NCBI GenBank assembly: GCA_018660465.1
Contig: JABJKH010000097.1
Span: 1 to 56,768, forward strand
Reading direction: 5' to 3'
From: Rhodospirillaceae bacterium
GTDB taxonomy: Bacteria; Pseudomonadota; Alphaproteobacteria; Rhodospirillales; JABJKH01
DNA: 56,768 nucleotides
Below the pieces are notes generated by a model. It did not search any database. It worked only from the letters and a program-made list of their open reading frames with translations, and had not been told where the DNA came from. A program made the position numbers and the translations under genes. Shown here piece after piece: positions 42,838-52,289 of this stretch (the first letter of the stretch is position 1; each line of letters starts with the position of its first letter).

Positions 42838-44013
42838 ATGTGGCGCGGCATTTTCGTTGTTTTCGCCAAGGAAGTGGTGGACAACATCCGCGACCGCCGT
42901 TCCCTAATGGTGGCGTTTATTTATCCGTTGTTAGGTCCGTTGATCTTAGGTGTGATCATTTCAATGGTCTCCAACGTGGTGCGAGTTAACCCGGAACGTC
43001 ATGTCCAATTACCAGTAGTCGGGGCTGAACATGCGCCGCAATTAATGGCATTTCTAAAAAATAAAGGGGTTAATGTGGTGCCGGCACCGGCGGATGCTAA
43101 AGCTGCCGTTCGTGCTGGAAAAGCTAATAATATCCTCGTAGTACCAGAGAATTTTACCGCACAGTTTGGCGCAAAAAAGACCGCATCTGTAGACCTGATC
43201 GTCAATTCATCACGCCTTCCAGGGTTGATCGCCCTGAACCGAACTTTGGGTTGGCTTGGAGAGTATAACCAAATCGTCTGGGGCAAACGTATTTCTACCC
43301 ACGGTGTAGATTTTCAAAAGCTGCGGCCGTTAACGATTAAAAACGTGAACGTCTCGTCCGGCACCCATATTGCAGAGGTCCTGCTGTTCATGGTCCCGCC
43401 GCTGTTCATTTTTAATTTGTTCATGGGCGGGGTGTACCTGGCGATGGACACCACATCCGGCGAACGCGAACGCGATAGTTTGGAGCCGCTGTTGATCAAT
43501 CCTATTGAACGCTGGGGTTTGATGCTGGGTAAATTTTTGGCGGCTCTGTTGTTCACTGCCGCCGCTGTTGCCGTTCAATTGTTCGCATTTCAGATCGCCT
43601 TCAAGCTGGCCGGGGTTGGTAGTTTCAGCTTTGTGCATAATTTAAACGCCCTGACCATTGTTGGCATCATGCTGATGACCCTGCCCTTGATGATTGCAGC
43701 GGTCGGGATCCAGTTTGTTGTTGCGACAGTGACCACAAGTTTCAAAGAAGCCCAAACCTATTTGGGCCTGCTTCCCCTAGTCCCCGCGATCCCCGGCATG
43801 GCGTTGGTCTTTTCGCCGGTCCAGGTTCAAGACTGGATGATGGCCATCCCCTCATTTTCTCAGACTTTGTTATTAGGCCAAATGGTCCGTGGCGAATCCA
43901 TAACACTCTCCGCAGTCGCAATCTCCATGGCGACAACGACCCTATTGGCAGGCGGACTGCTTTGGGTGGTGGCAAAACTTTACGAGCGGGAAGAGCTTAT
44001 TTTTGGGAGTTAA
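42838..44013 (+). CDS. ABC-2 type permease, NatB-like
   Basis: 391 residues from ATG at 42838 (GGAGG in CAGGAGGGC). It has an N-terminal membrane helix ([23 protein letters not shown]), a large extracytoplasmic domain (about 50-180) and a C-terminal group of five or six helices, with the linker [33 protein letters not shown] characteristic of NatB and ABC-2 permeases. It converges with hslU and shares a TTAA stop overlap (44010-44013). The likely partner of the preceding NatA-like ATPase. Confidence 0.93.
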   Translation: MWRGIFVVFAKEVVDNIRDRRSLMVAFIYPLLGPLILGVIISMVSNVVRVNPERHVQLPVVGAEHAPQLMAFLKNKGVNVVPAPADAKAAVRAGKANNILVVPENFTAQFGAKKTASVDLIVNSSRLPGLIALNRTLGWLGEYNQIVWGKRISTHGVDFQKLRPLTIKNVNVSSGTHIAEVLLFMVPPLFIFNLFMGGVYLAMDTTSGERERDSLEPLLINPIERWGLMLGKFLAALLFTAAAVAVQLFAFQIAFKLAGVGSFSFVHNLNALTIVGIMLMTLPLMIAAVGIQFVVATVTTSFKEAQTYLGLLPLVPAIPGMALVFSPVQVQDWMMAIPSFSQTLLLGQMVRGESITLSAVAISMATTTLLAGGLLWVVAKLYEREELIFGS

Positions 44014-45320
44014 AGAATAAACTTCCGCAAATCTGCATTCTTGGCTAGGTCTGTCACCGTACTGCGGACCAAGTCGGCGTCGATGGTGATGGCTTCGCCG
44101 CTGCGTTCGGAGGCGGTGAAGGAAATTTCTTCGAACAATTTTTCCATGACCGTATGCAAACGCCGGGCGCCGATATTCTCGACGCCTGAATTAATCTCGG
44201 CAGCCAGGTCGGCGATTTCATCGACCGCATCGTCGGTGATGGTGACAGTAACGTCTTCGACCCCCATCAACGCAATATACTGTTTAACCAGACTTGCTTC
44301 GGGTTCGGTTAATATGCGCACAAAGTCGTCCCGAGTGAGGGCTTGCAGTTCGACTCGAATGGGCAGTCGGCCTTGCAGTTCGGGCAACATGTCGGCGGGC
44401 TTGGAAATATGGAATGCGCCAGATGCAATGAATAAAACGTGGTCAGTATTAACAGAGCCGTGTTTGGTGCTGACCACGGTTCCTTCAATGAGAGGCAGGA
44501 GGTCACGTTGCACGCCTTCGCGGCTGACGTCGCCGCCTCGGGCTTCGCTGCGGGCTGAGATTTTGTCGATTTCATCTAAAAATACGATGCCGTTGTTTTC
44601 AACCAAATCAATGGCCTCGCGGACGACCTTATCTTCGTCTAACAGCTTGTCGCTCTCTTCTTCAATGAGCACGCTATAGGATTCGGCGACCGACATGCGC
44701 TTGTCCGCGGTGCGTCCGCCAAACGCGCCGCCGAGCATTTCATTTAGGTTGATCATGCCCATTTGGGATCCCGGCATTCCCGGAATATCAAATGTCGGCA
44801 TGCCGGCACCGCCGGTTTCAGTGATTTTAATTTCCACTTCTTTGTCAGCCAGTTCACCTTCGCGCAGCATCTTGCGAAATTTTTGCCGGGTGTCGTCGCC
44901 TGCGGTTTCGCCAACCAACGCATCCAGGACTCGTTCTTCGGCCAGGGTTTCTGCCTTGGCGAGGACTTGTTTGCGCAGGCGATTGCGCACCATGTTGATG
45001 GCGCTTTCGACCAGGTCGCGGATGATCTGTTCGACATCGCGGCCGACATAGCCGACCTCGGTGAACTTGGTTGCTTCAACTTTGATGAATGGTGCCTGGG
45101 CCAGTTTCGCCAAGCGTCGGGCAATTTCAGTTTTGCCAACGCCGGTGGGCCCAATCATCAGAATATTTTTCGGCAGCACTTCGTCGCGAAGATCAGCATC
45201 CAGTTGCTGACGCCGCCAGCGATTACGCAGTGCAATGGCGACTGCACGCTTGGCATCGTTCTGGCCGACAATGAAACGGTCCAGTTCAGAAACAATTTCC
45301 CGAGGGGTGAAACTGGTCAT
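44010..45320 (-). CDS. hslU: HslU, ATPase subunit of the HslVU protease
   Basis: 436 residues from ATG at 45320. Begins [37 protein letters not shown]; Walker [36 protein letters not shown] pore loop, Walker [11 protein letters not shown], sensor region with [16 protein letters not shown] and the C-terminal LRKFIL tail that inserts into HslV. A hexameric unfoldase. Coupled to hslV by ATGA (45317-45320). Confidence 0.98.
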   Translation of the reverse strand: MTSFTPREIVSELDRFIVGQNDAKRAVAIALRNRWRRQQLDADLRDEVLPKNILMIGPTGVGKTEIARRLAKLAQAPFIKVEATKFTEVGYVGRDVEQIIRDLVESAINMVRNRLRKQVLAKAETLAEERVLDALVGETAGDDTRQKFRKMLREGELADKEVEIKITETGGAGMPTFDIPGMPGSQMGMINLNEMLGGAFGGRTADKRMSVAESYSVLIEEESDKLLDEDKVVREAIDLVENNGIVFLDEIDKISARSEARGGDVSREGVQRDLLPLIEGTVVSTKHGSVNTDHVLFIASGAFHISKPADMLPELQGRLPIRVELQALTRDDFVRILTEPEASLVKQYIALMGVEDVTVTITDDAVDEIADLAAEINSGVENIGARRLHTVMEKLFEEISFTASERSGEAITIDADLVRSTVTDLAKNADLRKFIL

Positions 45321-45865
45321 AGGGTCTCCACGGTGAGTGAGCCATTGGTATAGATGCAAATTCCGGCGGCGATTTCCATGGCCTTTCGGGCGATGGCCTC
45401 GGCGTCCATGTCTTTTTGGTCGACTAAGGCGCGGGCCGCAGCCAAGGCGTAATTCCCGCCCGATCCAATCCCGATCAGGCCGTCTTCGGGCTCCAAGACA
45501 TCGCCGGTGCCAGTCAAAACCAGGGAATTTTCTTTGTCAGCCACCGCCATCATGGCTTCCAAGCGGCGGAGATAGCGATCAGTCCGCCAGTCCTTGGCCA
45601 TTTCAACACAGGCCCGAGTGAGCTGGCCGGGATACTGTTCGAGCTTGCCTTCGAGTCGTTCGAATAGAGTGAAGGCATCGGCGGTTGCACCTGCAAAACC
45701 AGTGATGACGCTGCCGTTCGCCAAGGTGCGGACTTTCTTGGCATTGGACTTAATGACTGTATCGGCGAGGCTCACTTGGCCGTCGCCAGCAATCACGACT
45801 TTGCCGTTTTTACGGACCGACAAAATAGTCGTGCCGTGCCAGAGGGGGATGTTTTGTTGGGTCAT
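45317..45865 (-). CDS. hslV: HslV, proteasome-like protease subunit
   Basis: 182 residues from ATG at 45865; the open frame to 45922 adds a non-family extension. A short propeptide ([11 protein letters not shown]) precedes the expected N-terminal catalytic Thr12 in [55 protein letters not shown] and [17 protein letters not shown] also match the family. With HslU it degrades heat-damaged and regulatory proteins. It is divergent from hisB, as in many alphaproteobacteria. The 172-bp gap holds a 15-bp tandem duplication. Confidence 0.97.
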   Translation of the reverse strand: MTQQNIPLWHGTTILSVRKNGKVVIAGDGQVSLADTVIKSNAKKVRTLANGSVITGFAGATADAFTLFERLEGKLEQYPGQLTRACVEMAKDWRTDRYLRRLEAMMAVADKENSLVLTGTGDVLEPEDGLIGIGSGGNYALAAARALVDQKDMDAEAIARKAMEIAAGICIYTNGSLTVETL

Positions 45866-45994
45866 GGTCTTCAAGTATCCACGAACACCGCCGCGTGCAA
45901 GGCTTTTTGCGGCAGAATTCATCTATATAAACAATCGTTAACTAGTTTGGTGCAGGCTGGCGAAGCAAGGATGTTCCTGATAGAAGAAGTTTTA

Positions 45995-46024
45995 GAAGGC
46001 CAAATCAATGAAGGCCAAACCAAT
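45995..46024. repeat. 15-bp tandem duplication upstream of hisB
   Basis: GAAGGCCAAATCAAT (45995-46009) is repeated as GAAGGCCAAACCAAT (46010-46024), 14 of 15 identical, ending 13 bases before the hisB ATG and including the region just 5' of its AAAGGAG. It also creates an extra ATG at 46008 in frame with hisB. Confidence 0.7.
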
Positions 46025-46037
46025 AAAGGAGCGCGCC

Positions 46038-46637
46038 ATGCGCACGGCCACAGCCGAACGGGCGACGAAGGAAACCCAGATTACCGCGACCGTCAATTTG
46101 GACGGTACGGGGCAATATGATGTCTCGACGGGAATTGGTTTTTTGGACCACATGATGGAACAGCTTTCGCGTCACAGTTTGATGGACCTGGATCTTAAGG
46201 CTTCTGGCGATCTCCATATCGATATGCACCACACGGTCGAAGACACAGGCATCACCATTGGTGAAGCCATCGCTAAGGCTTTGGGTGATCGCAAGGGAAT
46301 TTGCCGATATGCCTCGGCACACATTCCTATGGATGAAACGCTTACGCGGGTCGCGTTGGATTTTTCAGCGCGGCCATATTTGGTTTGGCGGGTCAAATTT
46401 CGTCGTCACAAAATTGGCGATATGGATACTGAACTGTTCAAAGAATGGTTTCAGGCCTTTGCTCAGGCGGCGGGCATGACTCTGCACGTCGAAAACATCT
46501 ATGGGACAAATACCCATCACGTGATTGAATCCTGCTTTAAGGCTTTGGCGCGGGCGCTTCGTGATGCGATGGAAATTGATCCCCGAAAATCCGACGAGGT
46601 GCCCTCAACCAAGGGTGTCTTGGGCGGATCACTCTGA
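46038..46637 (+). CDS. hisB: imidazoleglycerol-phosphate dehydratase
   Basis: 199 residues from ATG at 46038, chosen for AAAGGAG at correct spacing; ATG at 46008 would add ten residues from the duplicated segment. Mono-functional [47 protein letters not shown]-like RPYLVWRV, and the second half [26 protein letters not shown], with the metal-binding histidines in both repeats. Sixth step of histidine biosynthesis. It opens the his cluster, divergent from hslVU. Confidence 0.96.
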   Translation: MRTATAERATKETQITATVNLDGTGQYDVSTGIGFLDHMMEQLSRHSLMDLDLKASGDLHIDMHHTVEDTGITIGEAIAKALGDRKGICRYASAHIPMDETLTRVALDFSARPYLVWRVKFRRHKIGDMDTELFKEWFQAFAQAAGMTLHVENIYGTNTHHVIESCFKALARALRDAMEIDPRKSDEVPSTKGVLGGSL

Positions 46638-46662
46638 GCACGAACAGATAAGATAAATTCTC

Positions 46663-47055
46663 ATGCGCTTGTATACCGTCCATTTTCGCCCTTATGGCCT
46701 CAACCCGGAGAAAAATCTGGTGCTGATCAAGGAAGGATTTTCTTGGTTGGGATTCTTTTTTTCTGGGTTTTGGGCCTTGGCGCATGGACTGTGGATTGCT
46801 GCTGGGGGCTTGTTCGTTGGCTCTGGTGTGCTGATAGGTATTCTAGTGCTGATTGAACCAACTCCGATTACGGAATTAGCAATCAGTCTAGGCTACGCGG
46901 TTCTTATCGGTTTTATCGCAAACGACCTTCACCGCTGGACGTTGGAACGACAGGATTATGATCTAGTTGGCGTGGTCTCAGGCGCTGGAATTGACGAGGC
47001 GGAGCAGCGATTTCTGGACAACGAACCGGAAAAAGCAGCAGCGGTATATTCATGA
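46663..47055 (+). CDS. DUF2628 membrane protein within the his cluster
   Basis: 130 residues. A short cytoplasmic start (MRLYTVHFRPYGLNPEKNLVLIKEGFSW) is followed by two or three membrane helices (FFFSGFWALAHGLWIAAGGLFVGSGVLIGILVLI, then LAISLGYAVLIGFIANDLHRW) and a soluble tail with DYDLVGVVSGAGIDEAEQRFL. DUF2628 proteins are small membrane proteins of unknown function. It ends within the hisH start (ATGA-like overlap at 47052-47055), so it is co-translated with the histidine genes although no histidine-related role is known. Confidence 0.88.
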   Translation: MRLYTVHFRPYGLNPEKNLVLIKEGFSWLGFFFSGFWALAHGLWIAAGGLFVGSGVLIGILVLIEPTPITELAISLGYAVLIGFIANDLHRWTLERQDYDLVGVVSGAGIDEAEQRFLDNEPEKAAAVYS

Positions 47056-47693
47056 GTGTTGCAATTATAGATTATGGGTCAGGAAACCTGCGGTCTGCAG
47101 CCAAGGCATTTGAACGTGCTGTCAGTGAATTGGGCCTGAATATACCTGTTCAGGTGACGGATAATCCGGATGATTTAGCGGCAGCAAGCCGCATCGTATT
47201 GCCGGGCGTCGGTGCTTTTGGTGATTGTCGTCAAGGGTTAGATGCGGTTACCGGTATGACAGATGCCTTGGAAGAAGAGGTCATTCGCGGCGGAAAGCCG
47301 TTTTTGGGCATTTGTGTTGGTATGCAATTGATGGCGTCTTATGGCCGGGAACACGGGGATCACAAGGGATTGGGATGGGTTCCAGGCGAGGTCGTTCACC
47401 TAGCGCCCTCTGATTCCACGCTAAAGATTCCACACATGGGTTGGAATGATTTAAATTTTCTGGATAATCATCCTGTTACTAAAGATTTATCAGATGGTGA
47501 CCATGCATATTTTGTCCACTCCTATCAATTTTCGTGCGATGATTCGCAACACCAGTTGTCTACAGTTGATTACGGCGAACGGGTGACAGCGATGATTGCC
47601 CGTGACAATATGGTTGGAACCCAGTTCCATCCGGAGAAAAGTCAAAGTGTGGGGTTGAAGTTGATTGCGAATTTTTTGAAGTGGCGGCCTTAA
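47052..47693 (+). CDS. hisH: imidazole glycerol phosphate synthase, glutaminase subunit
   Basis: 213 residues. MSVAIIDYGSGNLRSAAKAFERA at the start, then the nucleophile Cys in GGKPFLGICVGMQLM. The catalytic His/Glu pair is in GTQFHPEKSQSVGLKLIANFL. It releases ammonia from glutamine for HisF. Overlaps the DUF2628 gene by four bases and is followed by hisA after one base. Confidence 0.97.
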   Translation: MSVAIIDYGSGNLRSAAKAFERAVSELGLNIPVQVTDNPDDLAAASRIVLPGVGAFGDCRQGLDAVTGMTDALEEEVIRGGKPFLGICVGMQLMASYGREHGDHKGLGWVPGEVVHLAPSDSTLKIPHMGWNDLNFLDNHPVTKDLSDGDHAYFVHSYQFSCDDSQHQLSTVDYGERVTAMIARDNMVGTQFHPEKSQSVGLKLIANFLKWRP

Positions 47694-47694
47694 A

Positions 47695-48423
47695 ATGATT
47701 CTTTTCCCCGCCATTGATTTAAAGGACGGGTGTTGCGTTCGTTTGCGCCAAGGAGACATGGAGCAAGCAACGGTTTTTAGCGACAACCCCGCAGAAATGG
47801 CTAAGAATTTTGAAAAAGCGGGCTGCGAGTGGATTCATGTCGTTGATTTGAATGGCGCTTTTGCGGGTAATTCAGTCAATGGTGAGGCCATTGAGGCAAT
47901 CTTGGGTGCGGTAAATATTCCAATTCAGTTGGGCGGCGGCATTCGCACTCTGGAAGACATGAAATATTGGTTGGACAAAGGGGTGGCCCGCGTCATTCTT
48001 GGAACCATCGCGATTAAAAATCCGGAATTGGTCTTGAAGGTCTGCAAACACTACGGCGATAAGATTGCGATTGGTATTGATGCCCGTGGCGGTCAAGTGG
48101 CGGTCGAGGGATGGGCTGAAACCTCATCCATGCACGCGCTTGATCTGGCGATGATGTTTGAAGGATCGGGTGCCGGGGCGATCATTTATACCGATATTGA
48201 TAAGGATGGCCTGATGGAAGGCCCCAACATTGAAATGACGGAGGTTTTGGCCCAATCAACGTCGACACCGATCATATTATCAGGCGGCATTTCTTCCATC
48301 GATGATCTTTATGGTGTCTACGAATTATTGGGACCAATCTTGCATGGCGCGATTAGTGGTCGTGCGATTTACGATGGTCAGTTGGATCCCAAAGAAGCGG
48401 TCGAAATGTTGAAGGGCGAATAG
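47695..48423 (+). CDS. hisA: phosphoribosylformimino-AICAR phosphate isomerase HisA
   Basis: 242 residues, (beta/alpha)8 barrel: MILFPAIDLKDGCCVRL with the catalytic Asp8, WIHVVDLNGAF, IQLGGGIRTLEDMKYWLDKGVARVILGT, GIDARGGQVAVEGW, YTDIDKDGLMEGPN and LSGGISSIDDLY. It isomerises ProFAR to PRFAR. Directly after hisH and 12 bp before hisF. Confidence 0.97.
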   Translation: MILFPAIDLKDGCCVRLRQGDMEQATVFSDNPAEMAKNFEKAGCEWIHVVDLNGAFAGNSVNGEAIEAILGAVNIPIQLGGGIRTLEDMKYWLDKGVARVILGTIAIKNPELVLKVCKHYGDKIAIGIDARGGQVAVEGWAETSSMHALDLAMMFEGSGAGAIIYTDIDKDGLMEGPNIEMTEVLAQSTSTPIILSGGISSIDDLYGVYELLGPILHGAISGRAIYDGQLDPKEAVEMLKGE

Positions 48424-48435
48424 TGTGGGGGGCCG

Positions 48436-49206
48436 ATGTTAAAGGCTCGCGTCATTCCTTGTCTAGATGTTGAAGGAGGCCGCGTTGTCAAAGGCGTAAA
48501 CTTCGTTGATTTAGTGGACGCCGGTGATCCGGTTGAACAGGCCCGGGTCTATGACCAAGCGGGGGCCGACGAGCTTACATTTCTAGATATCACCGCCAGC
48601 CATGAAGACCGAGATACAATCTTGGATGTGGTTCGTCATACGGCTGAGGAATGCTTCATGCCGGTCACCGTGGGCGGCGGCATTCGGACCATAGATGATA
48701 TTCGGCGGCTTTTACTTGCCGGTGCGGATAAGGTTTCGATCAACACCGCAGCCGTCCATAATCCCCAATTCGTTAAGGAAGCGGCGGAAAAGTTTGGCTC
48801 TCAATGCATCGTCGTTTCGGTTGACGCTAAGTCAGTGGCTGAAAACAAGTTCGAAATTTTTACTCACGGCGGGCGCAACGCCACCGGAATTGACGCTGTT
48901 GAATGGTCACAGCGTATGGTCGAGTACGGTGCCGGCGAAATTCTGCTGACCTCCATGGATCGGGATGGGACAAAGATCGGCTTTAATATTCCGTTGACCC
49001 GCGCAATTTCCGATGCGGTCACGGTTCCGGTTATTGCGTCGGGTGGGGTTGGGACTTTGGATCACTTGGTCGAAGGAATTGTTGAGGGTCATGCGTCCGC
49101 TGTACTTGCGGCCTCGATTTTTCACTTTGGAACCTATACCATCGCCGAAGCCAAGGCGCATATGAAGGCAGCAGGTGTTGCCGTGCGCGAAGTAGCAGGG
49201 GCCTGA
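48436..49206 (+). CDS. hisF: imidazole glycerol phosphate synthase, cyclase subunit
   Basis: 256 residues. [26 protein letters not shown] with catalytic Asp11, [65 protein letters not shown] with the second catalytic Asp, [17 protein letters not shown] and [14 protein letters not shown]. Uses ammonia from HisH to form IGP and AICAR. hisE follows after two bases. Confidence 0.98.
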   Translation: MLKARVIPCLDVEGGRVVKGVNFVDLVDAGDPVEQARVYDQAGADELTFLDITASHEDRDTILDVVRHTAEECFMPVTVGGGIRTIDDIRRLLLAGADKVSINTAAVHNPQFVKEAAEKFGSQCIVVSVDAKSVAENKFEIFTHGGRNATGIDAVEWSQRMVEYGAGEILLTSMDRDGTKIGFNIPLTRAISDAVTVPVIASGGVGTLDHLVEGIVEGHASAVLAASIFHFGTYTIAEAKAHMKAAGVAVREVAGA

Positions 49207-49208
49207 TC

Positions 49209-49544
49209 ATGACCAAGGATGGTAATACGGCAGAAGTACTGGAGCGCTTGTTCGACGTCATCGAAACAAGGCGCGGTGCAGATGCCAATTCTTCCTATAC
49301 GGCAAGCCTGCTTGCCGAGGGCACGGAAAAAATCGCCCAAAAATTGGGGGAAGAAGCAATTGAAACGATTGTTGCTGCTTTGAGCGAGACCCCAGAACGT
49401 GTAAGCAGCGAAAGTGCAGATCTGTTATATCATTTGATGGTTCTTTGGGCCGACGTCGGAATTGATCCGTCGGATGTCTGGGCCGAATTGGCTGGTCGTG
49501 AAGGAACTTCAGGGATTGCCGAGAAAGCAGCCCGTAAGGCTTAA
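49209..49544 (+). CDS. hisE: phosphoribosyl-ATP pyrophosphatase
   Basis: 111 residues. Typical HisE: LERLFDVIETRRGADANSSYTASLLAEGTEKIAQKLGEEAIETIVAAL, then ESADLLYHLMVLWADVGIDPSDVWAELA, including the metal-binding EExxE/ESADL residues. Second step of histidine biosynthesis. Monofunctional (HisI not fused). Terminal his gene of the cluster; hisG, hisD, hisC and hisI are not in the window. Confidence 0.96.
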   Translation: MTKDGNTAEVLERLFDVIETRRGADANSSYTASLLAEGTEKIAQKLGEEAIETIVAALSETPERVSSESADLLYHLMVLWADVGIDPSDVWAELAGREGTSGIAEKAARKA

Positions 49545-49565
49545 TTTGCGTGAGGGGGGACGTCC

Positions 49566-49928
49566 ATGGCATACGACAAAGAAAACATCTTCGCCAAAAT
49601 CTTACGCGGCGAAATACCGTGTAAAAAAGTGCATGAGACCAAACATTCACTGGCCTTTTATGATGTCGATCCTCAGGCCCCCACCCATGTCTTGGTCATA
49701 CCCAAGGGGCGCTATATGTCGATGGATGATTTTTCCCAAAACGCTGGCGATAATGAGATTGCCGATCTGGTTCGTGCTGTTGGTGCGGTGGCGCGAAAGC
49801 TGGGTGTGGCAGACGACGGCTATCGGATTCTGGCCAACCACGGCGACAATGCGCATCAAGAAGTCCCACACTTTCATGTTCATATATTTGGCGGGCGTGA
49901 GTTAGGGCCGATGCTAAAAAAGGCCTAG
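49566..49928 (+). CDS. HIT-family protein (Hint-like)
   Basis: 120 residues. The histidine triad HFHVHIFGGRELG ends the protein, with the upstream IFAKILRGEIPCKKVHETKHSLAFYDVDPQAPTHVLVIPKGRY. Such proteins hydrolyse nucleoside phosphoramidates or dinucleotides. It follows hisE by 21 bp, commonly observed in alphaproteobacteria. Its stop codon overlaps the convergent comM stop. Confidence 0.95.
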   Translation: MAYDKENIFAKILRGEIPCKKVHETKHSLAFYDVDPQAPTHVLVIPKGRYMSMDDFSQNAGDNEIADLVRAVGAVARKLGVADDGYRILANHGDNAHQEVPHFHVHIFGGRELGPMLKKA

Positions 49929-51466
49929 AATTTGGCCGTGACTAAATTTTTCCCCGGCGCAATGCGGCGATAGGCTAAGGCCTCCGCGATATGAATTCGA
50001 GCGACGGGCCCGCCACCCTCCAAATCTGCCAATGTTCGGGCAACCCGTAATACCCGGTGATAGCCGCGCGCAGATAGCCGCATGCGGTCAGCAGCTTCCA
50101 ACAGCAGCCGCCGGCCTTCATCGTCCGGGGCTGCGACCTTTTCCAGCAATGCACCATCTGCTTCGGCATTGGTGCGAATGGGCTTTTCGCCGCCGAATTC
50201 TCGATAGCGATCTTTTTGTAACGCACGCGCATTGGTGACCCGGGTAGCGACACTTTCGCTTGGCTCGGATGGAGGCGGCTGAGAAAGGTCTAGCGGATTG
50301 ACGGCCGGGACATCGACATGCAAATCAATTCGGTCGAAGAGAGGGCCAGAAATTTTCGCCTGATAATCGGCTGCGCACTTGGGGGCCCGAGTACACGCTT
50401 GGGCGGGGTCATCCAGATAACCGCACCGGCAAGGGTTCATCGCGGCGATCAACTGAAATCGTGCAGGGTAAGTTACGTGGGCATTTGCACGAGCCACAGT
50501 AGTTTGCCCAGTTTCCATCGGCTGACGCAATGCTTCCAGAGCAGCACGCTGGAATTCTGGCAATTCGTCGAGGAATAGGACGCCAAGATGCGCAAGCGAG
50601 ACCTCGCCTGGCTTGGCTCGAAGACCGCCGCCGACAAGCGACGGCATGGACGCCGAATGATGCGGATCGCGAAATGGCCGGTGAGGTGTTGGTCCTGTTT
50701 CGCTTAAACCTCCCGACAAGCTGCGGATCATGCTGACCTCGAGAGTTTCTCGAGCGTCGAGAGAGGGTAGAATCCCAGGTAAACGTTGTGCGAGCATAGA
50801 TTTGCCAGCGCCCGGCGGGCCAACCATCAGCATATTATGACCCCCTGCCGCCGCAATTTCCAACGCGCGTTTGGCGCTTTCTTGTCCTTTGATGTCAGCG
50901 AGATCGGGATATCTGGGAGCGGTATCGCGGATGGACGGGGTGGGAACATGAAGCACCTGTGTTCCCTTAAAATGATTAATCAATGCTAATAAATTTGTCG
51001 GCGCAAGAATTCGCACATCGCCTGCCCAGGCCGCTTCGCCACCTTGCGCGGCCGGACAAATCAGGCCGCGGTCTTTCGAGTTCGCGTGAATGGCGGCGGG
51101 TAGGACACCTGCGACTGGTGCCAAAAGGCCATCCAGCGCCAATTCACCCAAGGCTGTGAATTCGCGAATTTCGTCGGCGGGCAAGACATCCATGGTCGCC
51201 AACAGCCCAAGGGCAATCGGCAGATCAAAATGAGACCCTTCTTTCAAAACATCGGCGGGGGATAAATTGACGGTAATCCGCTTTGGCGGCAGTGCCAATC
51301 CCATGGCGCTTAAGGCAGCGCGCACTCGTTCTCGGCTTTCGGCGACGGCTTTATCTGGCAATCCGACGACCTGAAAGTTGGGTATGCCTGACGACATCTG
51401 AACCTGGACGTCAACATCCAACACATCTATTCCCTGAAAAGCGACGGTGTTCACCCGTGCAACCAT
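49925..51466 (-). CDS. comM: YifB/ComM-type Mg-chelatase-like AAA+ ATPase
   Basis: 513 residues. The N-terminal Lon-protease-like domain (MVARVNTVAFQGIDVLDVDVQVQMSSGIPNFQVVGLPDKAVAESRERVRAAL) precedes the AAA+ core (MVGPPGAGKSMLAQRLPGILP, FRDPHHSASMPSLVGGG, LFLDELPEF). A zinc-type cluster CRCGYLDDPAQACTRAPKC follows. In naturally competent bacteria ComM is a branch-migration helicase for integrating DNA; the protein is widely present even without competence genes. Leftward convergent with the HIT gene (4-bp overlap). Confidence 0.95.
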   Translation of the reverse strand: MVARVNTVAFQGIDVLDVDVQVQMSSGIPNFQVVGLPDKAVAESRERVRAALSAMGLALPPKRITVNLSPADVLKEGSHFDLPIALGLLATMDVLPADEIREFTALGELALDGLLAPVAGVLPAAIHANSKDRGLICPAAQGGEAAWAGDVRILAPTNLLALINHFKGTQVLHVPTPSIRDTAPRYPDLADIKGQESAKRALEIAAAGGHNMLMVGPPGAGKSMLAQRLPGILPSLDARETLEVSMIRSLSGGLSETGPTPHRPFRDPHHSASMPSLVGGGLRAKPGEVSLAHLGVLFLDELPEFQRAALEALRQPMETGQTTVARANAHVTYPARFQLIAAMNPCRCGYLDDPAQACTRAPKCAADYQAKISGPLFDRIDLHVDVPAVNPLDLSQPPPSEPSESVATRVTNARALQKDRYREFGGEKPIRTNAEADGALLEKVAAPDDEGRRLLLEAADRMRLSARGYHRVLRVARTLADLEGGGPVARIHIAEALAYRRIAPGKNLVTAKF

Positions 51467-51523
51467 GACTTCCGACTCCCCACATTATTGTTACCAAAGA
51501 TATGCGAGGGCTAGAGGGGTTTT

Positions 51524-51895
51524 TTAAGAAGAGAGCTGGTGAGGATGCCGCTTTGGCTTACGAACACCGGGCGGACGACCCTTAATATGTTCTAATTCTT
51601 TGAGTTGGCTTTTGAGCGTGGCAACGTCTTTGTTCAGCGTTGTTAATTGTTTGCCCGCGTTGTCTGGAATATGAGCCAAGTTTAGAAGCCGATCTTCTAA
51701 CTTGGCAATTTTTATAGCTAGGTTTTTAATTTTGAGGTTGGTTGAATCCAACGAATGAGTAGTTTTGACGGCGTGGCCCTCGACAAACTCCTGGGTTTCA
51801 TGTCGAACCTTTTGAGAAGAATCTGCGACCATCCAAATTGCAGTTAAGCCAACGGCAAGACCTGCACAAGCAAATAAAAGTGTAACGCTAAGCAT
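51524..51895 (-). CDS. small membrane-anchored coiled-coil protein
   Basis: 123 residues, family not recognised. One N-terminal membrane helix (LSVTLLFACAGLAVGLTAIWMVA), then about 80 residues of heptad-rich helix (SLDSTNLKIKNLAIKIAKLEDRLLN, LTTLNKDVATLKSQLKELEHIK) and a basic proline-rich tail (RPPGVRKPKRHPHQL). It lies 57 bp upstream of comM on the same strand. The form suggests an envelope or nucleoid-bound scaffold; no function can be stated. Confidence 0.7.
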   Translation of the reverse strand: MLSVTLLFACAGLAVGLTAIWMVADSSQKVRHETQEFVEGHAVKTTHSLDSTNLKIKNLAIKIAKLEDRLLNLAHIPDNAGKQLTTLNKDVATLKSQLKELEHIKGRPPGVRKPKRHPHQLSS

Positions 51896-52057
51896 TAAAA
51901 TCGTCTCCTGATGTATTCTACAAACGGAGTTTAAATTTTTGGTGAGGAGAGTTCTTTCCTCACGCCCGAAGATGCTACGACCTCAGGCTTAAGAAACGGT
52001 TTAATGATTCCAATTTTTTGGAATTTCTTCGCACAGAAGACGGAAATACGTGTCAGG

Positions 52058-52123
52058 TCCTTTCATAGTCATCGGTGAGACCAAATTTGACCCCAGGTAT
52101 TAACCCAGACTAGGAGAACGAAA
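52058..52123 (+). promoter_or_regulatory. leader of small ORF 1, shared with small ORF 2
   Basis: Contains TCCTTTCATAG (52058-52068), GAGACC (52077-52082) and TAACCCAGACTAGGAGAA (52101-52118, including the ribosome-binding site). The same three blocks in the same order precede the second small gene at 52518-52572. Confidence 0.55.
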
Positions 52124-52264
52124 ATGTTTGAACTTAAAAACACCAAAAAGACAAATTCGAAATCCGAAAACCGTATTGACTACTACGAAAATAGTCGCAA
52201 AAGAGCCGACCGTGAATTCGAATTTGAAATCCTCGTCCCTGCACACTGGTCAACTGAATTGTAA
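52124..52264 (+). CDS. small protein gene 1 (46 residues), unrecognised
   Basis: ATG at 52124 with AGGAGAA at good spacing, stop TAA 52262-52264. The 46-residue product starts MFELKNTKKTNSKSENRIDYY, has a charged middle (ENSRKRADREFEFE) and ends ILVPAHWSTEL. No membrane segment. The nearby strong ribosome-binding site, the leader shared with the next small gene, and the structured RNA just downstream argue that it is expressed. I cannot name a family. Confidence 0.6.
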   Translation: MFELKNTKKTNSKSENRIDYYENSRKRADREFEFEILVPAHWSTEL

Positions 52265-52289
52265 ATCGAGACTGTCGGTTAATTGCCGG

